A stretch of DNA of 64,000 nucleotides from Martinezella lusitana (GTDB taxonomy: Bacteria; Pseudomonadota; Alphaproteobacteria; Rhizobiales; Rhizobiaceae): positions 491,992 through 555,991 of the forward strand of contig NZ_JAFEVL010000010.1 in the NCBI RefSeq assembly GCF_016901135.1, given 5' to 3'. Under the pieces are notes generated by a model, which saw only the letters and a program-made list of their open reading frames with translations, ran no database searches and had not been told where the DNA came from. Shown here piece after piece: positions 27,814 through 36,726 of this stretch. The position numbers were made by a program, and so were the translations under genes. Positions within the stretch are counted from its first letter, which is position 1. Each line of letters begins with the position of its first letter.

Positions 27814-28163
27814 TGATCGACTCAATCAAGAATGTCGCCTCTCTCTCAGCCACCCGCGGCCTTGGCAGCATTGCCACGGACCTGACCTCCGCCGCATCCG
27901 GCGCGCTTGGCTCATCGCCGGCCGCCGCGATGGGAACCACGGCCGGAATGAGCTTCGCTTCGGTCATGTCGAATGTTGCGAAGGACTCCGTCAACACGCT
28001 GAAGGAAGCTGAAAATGCCTCCTTTGCCGGCATGAAGGGCGAGATGAGCACGCGCGAAGTCGTCGACAAGGTCATGCAGGCGGACCAGACGCTGCAGACC
28101 GCGATCGCACTGCGTGACAAGGTCGTGTCGGCCTTTCTCGATATTACGAAAATGCAGATCTAG
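27813..28163 (+). CDS. fliE: Flagellar hook-basal body protein FliE
   Basis: FliE joins the MS ring to the rod. The 116 residues include an Ala/Ser-rich N-terminal third and a conserved helical C-terminal half (MSFASVMSNVAKDSVNTLK, GEMSTREVVDKVMQADQTLQ, IALRDKVVSAFLDITKMQI), the family pattern. Its stop codon lies in the left arm of a hairpin that may end the flgBC-fliE segment. Confidence 0.94.
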   Translation: MIDSIKNVASLSATRGLGSIATDLTSAASGALGSSPAAAMGTTAGMSFASVMSNVAKDSVNTLKEAENASFAGMKGEMSTREVVDKVMQADQTLQTAIALRDKVVSAFLDITKMQI

Positions 28164-28180
28164 AGCGGGGTTCCCGCTCT
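28162..28180 (+). terminator. Hairpin at the end of fliE
   Basis: AGAGCGGG and CCCGCTCT form a perfect 8-bp stem with a three-base loop, overlapping the fliE stop. It is followed by AATTACC, not a T-run, so it could slow, process or partly terminate transcripts before flgG. Confidence 0.5.
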
Positions 28181-28259
28181 AATTACCTGATTTGGCGAGA
28201 ATTATTCGCAGGCCGCATCGCGGTTTCGAAGGTCCCGCCCCAGCCCGAAGGACGAAAGC

Positions 28260-29048
28260 ATGAGAGCGCTCGCAATTGCCGCGACGGGCATGGACGCCCA
28301 GCAGACCAATCTTGAAGTGATCGCGAACAACATCGCGAACATCAATACGACGGGTTACAAGCGCTCGCGCGCCGAATTCTCCGACCTTCTCTATCAGACC
28401 GAGCGCGCCAAGGGCATCGCCAACCGGCCGAACCAGGCCGTGGTTCCCGAAGGCGCCAACATCGGTCTCGGCGTGCAGACCGTGGCCGTGCGCAACATCC
28501 AGATCCAGGGCGAACTGTCGCAGACACAGAACGATCTCGACGTCGCGCTCGTCGGCCGCGGCTGGTTCCAGATCCAGATGCCGGATGGCACGACGGCCTA
28601 TACCCGCGCCGGCTCGTTCAACAAGAGCGACACCGGCCAGATCGTCACGCCCGACGGCAACGTGCTCGAGCCCGGTATCACGATCCCGAACAATGCCAGC
28701 AACATTACCATCAGCTCGGCCGGCCAGATCGCCGCGACCATCGGCACGGCGACGACGCCGACCGTTCTCGGCCAGCTGCAGATCGCCAACTTCGTCAACG
28801 AAGCCGGCCTGCAGCCGATGGGCAGCAACCTTTTCACACAGACGCCGGCCTCCGGCGATCCGGTCGTCTCCGATCCGAACGAGAACGGTTTCGCATACCT
28901 GAAACAGGGTTACCTGGAATCGTCGAACGTCGATCCGGTCAAGGAAATCACCGATCTGATCACGGCACAGCGTGCCTATGAGATGAATTCCAAGGTCATC
29001 ACGACGGCTGACGACATGGCGCAGATCGTCAGCAAGAACCTGAAGTAG
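28260..29048 (+). CDS. flgG: Flagellar distal rod protein FlgG
   Basis: This is the 262-residue distal rod protein. It begins [20 protein letters not shown] with the rod signature [19 protein letters not shown]. The middle beta domain includes [19 protein letters not shown], and the C-terminal signature is [20 protein letters not shown]. Length and motifs are fully typical. A possible ribosome site (AGGACGAAAGC) precedes the ATG. It is followed by flgA after 19 bases. Confidence 0.97.
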   Translation: MRALAIAATGMDAQQTNLEVIANNIANINTTGYKRSRAEFSDLLYQTERAKGIANRPNQAVVPEGANIGLGVQTVAVRNIQIQGELSQTQNDLDVALVGRGWFQIQMPDGTTAYTRAGSFNKSDTGQIVTPDGNVLEPGITIPNNASNITISSAGQIAATIGTATTPTVLGQLQIANFVNEAGLQPMGSNLFTQTPASGDPVVSDPNENGFAYLKQGYLESSNVDPVKEITDLITAQRAYEMNSKVITTADDMAQIVSKNLK

Positions 29049-29067
29049 CGGGAAGGATGGGCCGAAC

Positions 29068-29568
29068 ATGAGGTTTCGCCGGATGAAAAGCTTAGCAATG
29101 GCCTGGCTCGCCGCAGCGAGCCTCTCCGTCGTGTTCGTGTCGATCGCGCCCGCAGGCGCGGCACGCGCCGATGCGGCCAGCATGGGGACCGCGGTGGTGC
29201 CGACCGAGACGATCTATCCGGGCGACATCATCAGCAGCGGTCAGCTCGAGGAGGTTGAAGTCACCAACCCCAATCTGACAGGCGATTATGCCAAGCGGCT
29301 CCGGGAAGTGACGGGTCTGGTGTCGAAGCGGACGCTTCTGCCTGGCCGGACCATCTCCGTCTCGGCGTTGCGGCAGCCCTATGCGGTAACGCGCGGCTCC
29401 AACGTCCGCCTGGTGATGACCATGGGCAGCATGACGATCACCGCGGCCGGGACGCCGCTGGATGACGGCGCCGTCGGCGACAGCGTGCGGGCCCGCAATA
29501 TGGATTCCGGCGTCATCGTCAACGGCACGGTTCTCGAAAACGGTACGATCCGCGTGGTCGCAAAATGA
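29068..29568 (+). CDS. flgA: P-ring assembly chaperone FlgA
   Basis: FlgA is a periplasmic chaperone for polymerisation of FlgI. The 166 residues begin with a signal peptide (MKSLAMAWLAAASLSVVFVS, cleavage probably near residue 33). A SAF-like domain follows, with VPTETIYPGDIISSGQLEEV, SKRTLLPGRTISVSALRQPY and the C-terminal MDSGVIVNGTVLENGTIRVV. It is short relative to enteric FlgA, as usual for rhizobia. It overlaps flgI by ATGA. Confidence 0.94.
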   Translation: MRFRRMKSLAMAWLAAASLSVVFVSIAPAGAARADAASMGTAVVPTETIYPGDIISSGQLEEVEVTNPNLTGDYAKRLREVTGLVSKRTLLPGRTISVSALRQPYAVTRGSNVRLVMTMGSMTITAAGTPLDDGAVGDSVRARNMDSGVIVNGTVLENGTIRVVAK

Positions 29569-30683
29569 AAAGACTTCGTCAGTTTCTCGCGGTTCTGCTT
29601 GCATTGCCCAGCCTGATCGTTGCCGATCCGGCCATGGCGATGCAAGCGCGCATCAAGGATATCGCCTCGCTGCAGTCAGGCCGTGACAACCAGCTCATCG
29701 GCTACGGCTTGATCGTCGGTCTCCAGGGGACCGGCGACGGCTTGCGTTCCTCGCCTTTCACCGAGCAGTCCATGCGCGCGATGCTGCAGAATCTCGGTAT
29801 CTCGACCCAGGGCGGCCAATCCGCCGCAAGGAACACCGCCGCCGTGATGGTCACGGCAAACCTGCCGCCGTTTGCAAGCCCGGGGAGCCGCATCGACGTC
29901 ACAGTCAGCTCGCTCGGCGATGCCACGTCGCTACGTGGTGGCACGCTCATCATGACCTCGCTGAGCGGTGCCGACGGGCAGATCTATGCCGTCGCGCAAG
30001 GCTCGGTCATCGTCTCGGGCTTCCAGGCCCAGGGCGCTGCCGCAACGGTCACCGAAGGCGTCACGACGGCCGGGCGCGTACCCGGCGGCGCCATCATCGA
30101 ACGCGAGCTGCCGTCGCGTTTCAAGGATTCGGTCAATCTGGTCCTGCAGCTGCGCAATCCGGACTTTTCCACCTCCATCCGGATTGCCGACACCGTCAAT
30201 ACCTGGGCGACTTCGCGCTTCGGAGCGCCGATCGCCGAGGCCAAGGATTCGCAGGAAGTCGCGATCGCCAAGCCCAAGATGGCGGATCTGACGCGGCTGA
30301 TGGCCGACCTAGAAAACCTCAGTGTCCAGACCGATACGCCGGCCAAGGTCGTCATCAACGAGCGAACCGGAACGATCGTCATCGGTGCCGACGTTCGCGT
30401 CTCGCCGGTCGCCGTCAGCTATGGAACGCTGACGGTGCAGGTCAGCGAGAACCCGCAGGTGATCCAGCCGGAGCCCTTCTCGAACGGCCAGACGGCCATC
30501 CAGGACCAGACCGACATCACCGCGACCAAGAGCGGCGGCCGTGTCGCGGTGCTGGAAGGGCCCGACCTGAAGACGCTGGTCTCCGGCCTCAACAACATCG
30601 GCGTCAAGCCGGACGGTATCATCGCCATCCTGCAAGGCATCAAATCGGCCGGCGCCCTGCAAGCGGAGCTCGTATTGCAATGA
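29565..30683 (+). CDS. flgI: Flagellar P-ring protein FlgI
   Basis: This 372-residue P-ring subunit is exported by Sec and assembles around the rod in the peptidoglycan layer. The signal peptide (about 1-25) is followed by ARIKDIASLQSGRDNQLIGY, then GLIVGLQGTGDGLRSSPFTE. Further family motifs are ALRGGTLIMTSL-like (SLRGGTLIMTSLSGADGQIY) and VVINERTGTIVIGADVRVSP. The start overlaps flgA and the end overlaps motE, both by four bases. Confidence 0.97.
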   Translation: MKRLRQFLAVLLALPSLIVADPAMAMQARIKDIASLQSGRDNQLIGYGLIVGLQGTGDGLRSSPFTEQSMRAMLQNLGISTQGGQSAARNTAAVMVTANLPPFASPGSRIDVTVSSLGDATSLRGGTLIMTSLSGADGQIYAVAQGSVIVSGFQAQGAAATVTEGVTTAGRVPGGAIIERELPSRFKDSVNLVLQLRNPDFSTSIRIADTVNTWATSRFGAPIAEAKDSQEVAIAKPKMADLTRLMADLENLSVQTDTPAKVVINERTGTIVIGADVRVSPVAVSYGTLTVQVSENPQVIQPEPFSNGQTAIQDQTDITATKSGGRVAVLEGPDLKTLVSGLNNIGVKPDGIIAILQGIKSAGALQAELVLQ

Positions 30684-31231
30684 TATCGATCGCGATCGCC
30701 CGGAAAATGCTGAACTCCTGTGGCCTTGCGTCGGCCTTGGCAACGGTTGCCATGGTGCTGTCGCTTGGCTTCGCAACGGCGCAGGAAGCGCCGAAGCCGG
30801 TCGTCGACCCGGCTTCCAGCCAGGATGAGATCCGGCAATTCTGCACCAACATCGCCAATCCGGCCCGGGATCAGCGCTACCTGCTGCAGAAGCAGGAATT
30901 GGAAAAGCTGCAGGCGGATGTCGATCAGCGCATCGCCACCATGGACAAGCGCAAGGCGGAATACGAGGACTGGCTCAAACGCCGCGACGACTTCCTGAAG
31001 ACTGCGGATCTCGGCCTGGTCGACATCTACAAGAACATGAAACCGGACGCGGCGGCGGCGAGCCTCAACGATGTCAGGATCACGGTGGCAGCGGCGATCA
31101 TCATGAAGCTTTCGGCGCGCCAGTCGAGCCTCATTCTCGCGGAAATGGATGCAAAGAAGGCGGCTGTCATCACCAACATCATCTCCAGCGCATCCGACCC
31201 GAATACATCGAAGTCGAAGGACCCCACATGA
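30680..31231 (+). CDS. motE: MotE, chaperone for periplasmic motility protein MotC
   Basis: This is a 183-residue exported protein. The N-terminal hydrophobic signal (about 12-34, ending ATAQEA) is followed by a helical coiled-coil region (RYLLQKQELEKLQADVDQRI). A MgtE N-like domain ends with KMKPDAAAASLNDV-type and LSARQSSLILAEMDAKKAA motifs. In S. meliloti MotE is the chaperone for MotC, whose gene is at 45402 here. It sits between flgI and flgH with overlaps at both ends, the established rhizobial position. Confidence 0.9.
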   Translation: MISIAIARKMLNSCGLASALATVAMVLSLGFATAQEAPKPVVDPASSQDEIRQFCTNIANPARDQRYLLQKQELEKLQADVDQRIATMDKRKAEYEDWLKRRDDFLKTADLGLVDIYKNMKPDAAAASLNDVRITVAAAIIMKLSARQSSLILAEMDAKKAAVITNIISSASDPNTSKSKDPT

Positions 31232-31941
31232 ACATGCGTCTTACGGCCACGTGCGCGGTCGTTGTCTTCCTCGCCGGTTGCAACTCTCAAGCTCTGAAGG
31301 AGATCGGCAGGGCGCCGGCCATGAGCCCGATCGGCAGCGGCTTGCAATACGCACAGACGCCACAGATGTCGCAATATCCGAAGCGGCCTCACCAGGTCGC
31401 GCAGGGCTATTCGCTCTGGAACGATTCGCAGGCGGCCCTCTTCAAGGATGCGCGCGCGCTCAATGTCGGCGACATCCTGACGGTGACGATCCAGATCAAC
31501 GACAAGGCGAACTGGGACAACGAGACCAACCGCGACCGCACGAACAAGAGCGACATGAACTGGAACATTGCCGCCAAGATCTTCGGCTGGCAGCCTGCCA
31601 CCAATGCGACGGCGACCTCGGGCTCCGATACGAGCACCGACAGCAAGGGCAAGATGCAGCGTTCCGAGCAGATCAACCTGCTCGTGGCTGCGGTCGTGAC
31701 CGGCATTCTCGAGAACGGCAATCTGATGATCAGTGGCTCGCAGGAAGTTCGCATGAATCAGGAAATCCGCATTCTCAACGTCGCCGGTATCGTGCGTCCG
31801 CAGGACGTTACCGCGGACAATACGATTTCCTACGACAAGATCGCCGAGGCGCGCATTTCCTATGGCGGCCGTGGTCGTCTGACGGAAATACAGCAGCCGC
31901 CGTCGGGTCAGCAGGCCGTCGACTTGCTGTCGCCGCTCTGA
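31228..31941 (+). CDS. flgH: Flagellar L-ring lipoprotein FlgH
   Basis: This 237-residue outer-membrane L-ring subunit has a lipoprotein signal with lipobox LAGC (Cys19). Family motifs include SLWNDSQAALFKDARALNVG, DILTVTIQINDKA, LLVAAVVTGILENGNLMISG and the late GIVRPQDVTADNTISYDKIA. Together with FlgI it forms the bushing through which the rod passes. It overlaps motE by four bases and precedes fliL by 43. Confidence 0.97.
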   Translation: MNMRLTATCAVVVFLAGCNSQALKEIGRAPAMSPIGSGLQYAQTPQMSQYPKRPHQVAQGYSLWNDSQAALFKDARALNVGDILTVTIQINDKANWDNETNRDRTNKSDMNWNIAAKIFGWQPATNATATSGSDTSTDSKGKMQRSEQINLLVAAVVTGILENGNLMISGSQEVRMNQEIRILNVAGIVRPQDVTADNTISYDKIAEARISYGGRGRLTEIQQPPSGQQAVDLLSPL

Positions 31942-31984
31942 CGGCCGGTGGCATCGGATAGTTTGATAACGGACGGATAAGGAC

Positions 31985-32479
31985 ATGGCAGTAGCCACAG
32001 ACGAACCGGCAAAAGGCAAGGGATCACCGCTGATCATGACGATCGTCGGGCTGCTGGTGCTGACCGTGCTCGGCGGCGGTGGCGGCTGGCTGCTCGGCAC
32101 AGTGGTCGCCCCGAGGATCAAGATGGCCACGGCGGCCATGCAGGCAACCAAGCAAGCCGCCGGCGACAGCAAGCAGGCCACGGCGGCCGATCTGGCGAAC
32201 GGCATCATCGCGCTCGACCCGATCACCGCCAATCTCGCCTATCCCTCGCAAAACTGGATAAGGCTGGAACTTGCGCTGGTATTCAAGGGTCAGCCCGACG
32301 CGCAACTCGCCCAGGCCATCCATCAGGATATCATGACCTATATCCGCACGGTCTCCCTGCAGCAGATCGAAGGCGCACGGGGGATGCAATATCTTCGGGA
32401 TGACATTCAAGAGCGTGTTGACCTGCGCTCGGAAGGACGCGTATCGAAAGTTATGTTCAGAACTTTCGTGATCGAATGA
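31985..32479 (+). CDS. fliL: Flagellar basal body-associated protein FliL
   Basis: FliL is a single-span membrane protein that rings the stator and supports motor torque. The 164 residues contain a membrane helix at about 18-40 (IMTIVGLLVLTVLGGGGGWL), then a periplasmic domain with ALDPITANLAYPSQNWIRLE and a terminal VSKVMFRTFVIE, matching the family C-terminus. It overlaps fliP by ATGA. Confidence 0.93.
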   Translation: MAVATDEPAKGKGSPLIMTIVGLLVLTVLGGGGGWLLGTVVAPRIKMATAAMQATKQAAGDSKQATAADLANGIIALDPITANLAYPSQNWIRLELALVFKGQPDAQLAQAIHQDIMTYIRTVSLQQIEGARGMQYLRDDIQERVDLRSEGRVSKVMFRTFVIE

Positions 32480-33234
32480 TTCGGTTAATACTTGTCCTAT
32501 CTGTATTAGCTATCGCTGTATTGTCGCCTGAACTGGCGATGGCGCAGCAATTGCCGCAACAGCTTCCCACAGATCTTCTGAACGTCCCAGTGAATGGCTC
32601 GGTCGCGGCCTGGATCATCCGCACGTTTGGGCTGTTGACGATCCTGTCGATCGCGCCCGGCATCCTGATCATGGTGACGAGCTTTCCGCGCTTCATCATC
32701 GCTTTTTCGATCCTGCGTTCCGGCATGGGCCTGGCGACCACGCCGTCGAACATGATCCTGCTCAGCCTGGCCCTGTTCATGACCTTCTACGTCATGTCGC
32801 CGACCTTCGATCAGGCGTGGAAGGATGGCGCGCAGCCATTGCTCGCCAATCAGATTTCGGAAGCCGATGCGGTGCAGCGCATCGCCGAGCCGTTCCGAAC
32901 CTTCATGTCCAACAATACCCGCGACAAGGACATCAAGCTTTTCGTCGATCTGGCGCAGGAGCGCGGTCAGACGCCGGTGGTTGATAACAAGATCGACTAC
33001 CGTGTTCTGATCCCGGCCTTTATGATCTCGGAGATCCGTCGCGGTTTCGAGATCGGTTTTCTGGTCGTCCTGCCATTTCTCGTCATCGACCTGATCGTAT
33101 CGACCATCGTCATGGCCATGGGCATGATGATGTTGCCGCCGACGTCGATCTCGCTGCCGTTCAAGATTCTCTTCTTCGTGCTGATCGACGGCTGGAACCT
33201 GCTGGTCGGCAGTCTCGTCCGTTCCTTCCACTGA
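32476..33234 (+). CDS. fliP: Flagellar export gate protein FliP
   Basis: FliP with FliQ and FliR forms the export gate. The 252 residues begin with a signal-like helix (about 3-23), followed by four membrane helices. The family signatures are ILIMVTSFPRFIIAFSILRS, VLIPAFMISEIRRGFEIGFL and MAMGMMMLPPTSISLPFKIL. No fliO gene was seen beside it. It is the last gene of the plus-strand run and ends at a strong hairpin shared with the convergent glycosyltransferase. Confidence 0.97.
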   Translation: MIRLILVLSVLAIAVLSPELAMAQQLPQQLPTDLLNVPVNGSVAAWIIRTFGLLTILSIAPGILIMVTSFPRFIIAFSILRSGMGLATTPSNMILLSLALFMTFYVMSPTFDQAWKDGAQPLLANQISEADAVQRIAEPFRTFMSNNTRDKDIKLFVDLAQERGQTPVVDNKIDYRVLIPAFMISEIRRGFEIGFLVVLPFLVIDLIVSTIVMAMGMMMLPPTSISLPFKILFFVLIDGWNLLVGSLVRSFH

Positions 33235-33250
33235 TAGGTCAGTCGCTGGC

Positions 33251-33279
33251 GATCGTCGGAAACCTGGTTCCCGACGATC
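33251..33279. terminator. Bidirectional terminator-like hairpin between fliP and the GT41 gene
   Basis: GATCGTCGG and CCGACGATC form a perfect 9-bp stem, with AAC/GTT able to extend pairing inside the loop. It lies between two convergent genes and probably ends both transcripts; neither side has a long T-run. Confidence 0.6.
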
Positions 33280-33287
33280 TGCAAGCC

Positions 33288-35231
33288 TTACTCGGCCGCG
33301 ATTGCCGCCGCGTTCTGATCATAAGTCAGAAAAGGCTCCATGCGGAGCGGCAGCGCCGGCACATCCATATGGTCGGGTGCAAGGCCCTGCTTGGCGCGCG
33401 CCACCATCATCTCGAAGGCCGTCTCCAGATGGTGGGTGAATCGCTCGGCGTCGAAGAGTGGCATGATCGAGCGATTGACGGCCAGTGTTTCCTTAAACTG
33501 CGCAATGCGTTCCGGCTGGCTGGCGAGCTCTACCGCCATATCCTCATAGCCTTGGACGTCGTCGGCCACCAGCTCCGGCAAGCCGACCGCGTTCAGCAGG
33601 CTTTCGCTGACGCGGGAAGCGAAGTTGGTGCCCTTCATGGTGAGGACCGGCAGGCCGCCCCAGAGCTGCTCCGACGTGGTCGTATGACCGTTGACGGGGA
33701 AGGTGTCGAGGCCGAGATCGGCAAGCTGCTGACGATCGATGTGGTCCTCGTAGCGAATACGGGTGGTGAAGACGACCCGCTTGCGGTTGATGCCGCGCGC
33801 TTCCAGACGTGACCAGAGATTGGCTTCGGCGCGGGCGCCGTTGCAAAGCAGCCAGAGCACGCTGTTCTTGCTGCGCTTCAAAATGTTGCACCATACGTCG
33901 ACCATCTGCGACGTGACCTTGCGGTTGCCGTTGAAGGAGGCGAAGACGAAGGCCTCCTCGGGCAGGCCATGCTGCGCGCGCGTCGTCGGCCGTGGCTTCG
34001 GGCGGTACAGCGGATCGTTTGGCTGATAGCATTCGGGCAGACGGCAGAACTTCTCGTGGAAATGCGCCTTCGAATGGTCCGGCAGCACGTAGGGGTCGCC
34101 GACGATGTAGTCGAGATCGATATTGACGGCCGTGCCGGGGAAGCCCAGCCAGGCAGCCTGGATCGGGGCGGCCATGTGATTGAGGATGCGGGCGCGGCTT
34201 TCCTTGGTATGTCCCTTGAGGTCGACCAGGATGTCGATACCGCGGGCGCGGATCATTTCCGCCGCAGCCTGGTCGGAAAGGCTGCGAACGTCGACCATCG
34301 CCCCCCATTTCGCGTGATCGAATTCCTGCTCCCGCTGGGAAGACAGATCCGAATGGTCGAAGAGCGTGATCTCGAACCGATCCCTGTCGTGCAGTTCCAG
34401 GGTACGCTGCATGAGTTTCATGGTCGCATGTCCCGGCCAGAAGTCGGACGACAGATAGCCGATGCGTATCTTGTTGCCCCATGCATGCGGGGCCTCGCGC
34501 CGCGCCTCGGCATGGCCGGCTGGCAGCGGCACGGTATCGTGGATCGCAAGCTTGTTGATCGCCTCGTCGCCGCACCAGTGCAGATGGAAGAAGGGATTGT
34601 CCGGAATCACATAGTCGAGATTGCCTTGCGCGATCGACGCGGTGATGGGGGCCATGTGCTTGTCGACGACTGCAAGGTCGGACACCTCGCGGGCGAAGAT
34701 CAAATAGAGCGTGCGAAAGATGATGTTGTCGGGGTGCTTCTTGAACAGCGTCGCGACGATGTGTCGGTTGCCTTCGTCATAGAGGTCGTCCGTCAGGAGT
34801 TTTGCCGCCATCAGCCGATGTCTGAGTTCAGGCCCCTCGACCAGCACGGTCTTGAAGCCGGCGAGGAGTTCCTTCTGCTGGCGGCTCAGGAAAATGCGGG
34901 TGAGGACGAAGGCAAGGTCCGGATCCTTGAACGCCATCGGCAGGATCAGACTTCCGATCGCCAGCGCCTGATTGTCGTTGCCGCAATCGCCGTGCAACAG
35001 CAGCGCTTCGCGAAGATAGTCCTCGCGACGGGGCTTTTGCCTGCCTGCCAGCTCGTAGGCGCTCGCCGCATCCGATTTAAACCCGAGCTTGAGCAATGTC
35101 TTCGCCAGCAGCGCGTAGGTCTTGGGTGACCTGTCGACGTTAAGCAATTCGTTCAGCGTTTCGAGCGCGCGCGTATATTGTCCCTTCTGATAGAAACCGG
35201 ACGCTGTCACAAAGGCGTTTTTCGTATTCAC
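33288..35231 (-). CDS. TPR-containing O-GlcNAc transferase-like glycosyltransferase (GT41)
   Basis: This ~647-residue protein resembles protein O-linked N-acetylglucosaminyltransferases. The N-terminal ~200 residues are helical repeats of TPR type (GQYTRALETLNELLNVDRSP). From about 240 the GT41 catalytic region follows: RIGYLSSDFWPGHATMKLM, DLKGHTKESRARILNH, APIQAAWLGFPGTAVNIDLD, FASFNGNRKV (the sugar-nucleotide lysine) and LDTFPVNGHTTTSEQLWGGL. It is cytoplasmic, with no signal peptide. It lies divergent from flaA at the edge of the flagellin block, so flagellin is a natural candidate substrate (inference). The GTG at 35231 has GGAG nine bases upstream; an ATG at 35309 would add 26 unremarkable residues. 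Confidence 0.85.
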   Translation of the reverse strand: MNTKNAFVTASGFYQKGQYTRALETLNELLNVDRSPKTYALLAKTLLKLGFKSDAASAYELAGRQKPRREDYLREALLLHGDCGNDNQALAIGSLILPMAFKDPDLAFVLTRIFLSRQQKELLAGFKTVLVEGPELRHRLMAAKLLTDDLYDEGNRHIVATLFKKHPDNIIFRTLYLIFAREVSDLAVVDKHMAPITASIAQGNLDYVIPDNPFFHLHWCGDEAINKLAIHDTVPLPAGHAEARREAPHAWGNKIRIGYLSSDFWPGHATMKLMQRTLELHDRDRFEITLFDHSDLSSQREQEFDHAKWGAMVDVRSLSDQAAAEMIRARGIDILVDLKGHTKESRARILNHMAAPIQAAWLGFPGTAVNIDLDYIVGDPYVLPDHSKAHFHEKFCRLPECYQPNDPLYRPKPRPTTRAQHGLPEEAFVFASFNGNRKVTSQMVDVWCNILKRSKNSVLWLLCNGARAEANLWSRLEARGINRKRVVFTTRIRYEDHIDRQQLADLGLDTFPVNGHTTTSEQLWGGLPVLTMKGTNFASRVSESLLNAVGLPELVADDVQGYEDMAVELASQPERIAQFKETLAVNRSIMPLFDAERFTHHLETAFEMMVARAKQGLAPDHMDVPALPLRMEPFLTYDQNAAAIAAE

Positions 35232-35481
35232 GAGCGAGAACTCCGAGCGGAATGTTGAACTGGCTCCGGTCGAAGACCGAGCGCCGGCATCATGGATTCG
35301 CCCCATCATCGCGCGCGTAGCTTGCCTGAAACCGAAGCATCGATCGATAGGTCTTCATGCTTTCTTAGCCACGTTCCGGAGAGATATTTCCCGGCAGCCG
35401 GCGTTTAAGGAATTCGCAAGCAATGGATGCGAGTGTCCTTGCGACATGACGGGTTTGGTCCGCTAGGAAATGGATCGAGGT

Positions 35482-35563
35482 GCATGAAGCCGCTCCGTCA
35501 TCGCCGGTATTCCCAGTCCGGTATGTCCTCCTTTTTGTATCCAGTTTTCAGGGGACAACCTCA
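35482..35563 (+). promoter_or_regulatory. flaA leader with conserved GCATGANGC and CCGG elements
   Basis: GCATGAAGCCG (35482-35492) lies 82 bases before flaA. It is followed by CCGG-N10-CCGG (a small potential hairpin), TATGTCC and an AGGGG ribosome site. flaB and flaC have the same arrangement with the same order and nearly the same spacing, and flaD has the first element. This is a candidate class III promoter and/or 5' leader target of FlbT. Confidence 0.5.
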
Positions 35564-36472
35564 ATGACCAGCATCATTACCAACAATTCCGCAATGGCCG
35601 CCCTCCAGACGCTGAAGGGCATCAGCAGCAGCCTCCAGAGCACGCAGAACGCCGTTTCGTCCGGCCTGCGCATCTCCAAGGCTTCCGACAACGCTGCTTA
35701 CTGGTCGATCGCCACCAGCATGAAGTCCGACGACAGCGCCCTCGGCGCCGTTTCTGACGCTCTCGGCCTCGGCGCCGCCAAGGTTGACACCGCATCGACG
35801 GCCGTCACCAGCGCCATCGACGTCGTCGGCCAGATCAAGGACAAGCTCGTCTCCGCCATGGAAGGTTCGGTTGACAAGTCGTCCGTCCAGGAAGAAATCG
35901 GCCAGCTGCAGCAGCAGCTGCAGAGTGTTGCCCAGTCGGCTTCGTTCAACGGCGAAAACTGGGTCGTAGCCGCAAACGGCGACTCCGCATCGGTTGTTGC
36001 CTCCTTCATCCGCGGCACCAACGGCACCGTTTCGGTCAGCACGACGTCCTACGCGTTCGACTCCGGCGCAACCGGCAACGTTCTGTTCGGCGCGAGTGCA
36101 TCCGGCACGATCGACACGACGTCGGGCATCCTCGGCACCAAGACCGGCAGCTACTCGGTGTTCAGCCTTGACATCTCCAGCATGACTTCTGGCCAGATCT
36201 CCAGCGCCCTGAACATGGTTCAGACCGCTCTGAACTCCCTGACCAGCATGGGCTCGAAGCTGGGCTCGATCTCCAGCCGTATCGACCTGCAGACGAGCTT
36301 CGCTTCCTCGCTCTCCAGCTCGATCGAATCGGGCGTTGGCAAGCTGGTTGACGCTGACATGGAACAGGAATCGAGCAAGCTGTCCGCTCTGCAGACGCAG
36401 CAGCAGCTGGCCATCCAGTCCCTGTCGATCGCCAACTCTTCGACGCAGTCGATCCTGTCGCTCTTCCGTTAA
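35564..36472 (+). CDS. flaA: Flagellin FlaA
   Basis: This 302-residue flagellin is a major filament subunit exported by the flagellar type III system. The N-terminal D0/D1 helices begin MTSIITNNSAMAALQTLKGI with the flagellin signature SSGLRISKASDNAAYWSIAT. A short variable D2 region covers about 125-200. The C-terminal D1/D0 helices end in QQQLAIQSLSIANSSTQSIL. It has no cysteine. I start at 35564, preceded by AGGGG, because flagellins begin at this conserved motif. From codon 122 to codon 283 the DNA is identical to flaB. A strong terminator follows. Confidence 0.97.
   Translation: MTSIITNNSAMAALQTLKGISSSLQSTQNAVSSGLRISKASDNAAYWSIATSMKSDDSALGAVSDALGLGAAKVDTASTAVTSAIDVVGQIKDKLVSAMEGSVDKSSVQEEIGQLQQQLQSVAQSASFNGENWVVAANGDSASVVASFIRGTNGTVSVSTTSYAFDSGATGNVLFGASASGTIDTTSGILGTKTGSYSVFSLDISSMTSGQISSALNMVQTALNSLTSMGSKLGSISSRIDLQTSFASSLSSSIESGVGKLVDADMEQESSKLSALQTQQQLAIQSLSIANSSTQSILSLFR
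35927..36412. repeat. 486-bp block identical between flaA and flaB (copy 1)
   Basis: Bases 35927-36412 match 37090-37575 (offset 1163) at every position, including third-codon bases. The flanking parts of the two genes differ at many sites. This pattern indicates recent gene conversion or duplication. Confidence 0.9.
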
Positions 36473-36519
36473 TCGGAAGCGTCGGCTACGCGCTGATCGA
36501 AATTCCTAAAGAAGAAGTT

Positions 36520-36550
36520 AACCGCGCCTATCTAAGGCGCGGTTTTTTTT
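36520..36550 (+). terminator. Intrinsic terminator after flaA
   Basis: AACCGCGCCT and AGGCGCGGTT form a 10-bp stem with an ATCTA loop, followed by a run of T (total TTTTTTTT). It is nearly the same as the flaB terminator, so duplication extended past the coding region. Each flagellin gene therefore makes its own transcript. Confidence 0.9.
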
Positions 36551-36649
36551 ATATTTTCAGCCTCAAGGCGGTTCAGCTTTTCTTAACTATATTGCTGTTT
36601 CTTAGGACCATCGAAGCGGCGAGTTAACCTTAACGGATTTGGTTAACAG

Positions 36650-36726
36650 GCATGATGCTGAATGCCGTTACCGGTTCTTAGTCCGGAATGTCCCTTATTT
36701 AACCACTGCCAAAGGGGCAAAATATC
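36650..36726 (+). promoter_or_regulatory. flaB leader with conserved GCATGANGC and CCGG elements
   Basis: GCATGATGCTG (36650-36660) lies 77 bases before flaB, then CCGG-TTCTTAGT-CCGG, AATGTCCCTT and AAGGGG before the ATG. Just upstream are three TTAA tetramers (36624, 36630 and 36643), two of them inside GTTAAC. None is spaced N7, so they are not a perfect CtrA box. Confidence 0.5.

Noticed and set aside
36624..36646. Three TTAA tetramers upstream of flaB considered as a CtrA box
   Set aside because: The spacings are N2, N9 and N15, not N7.
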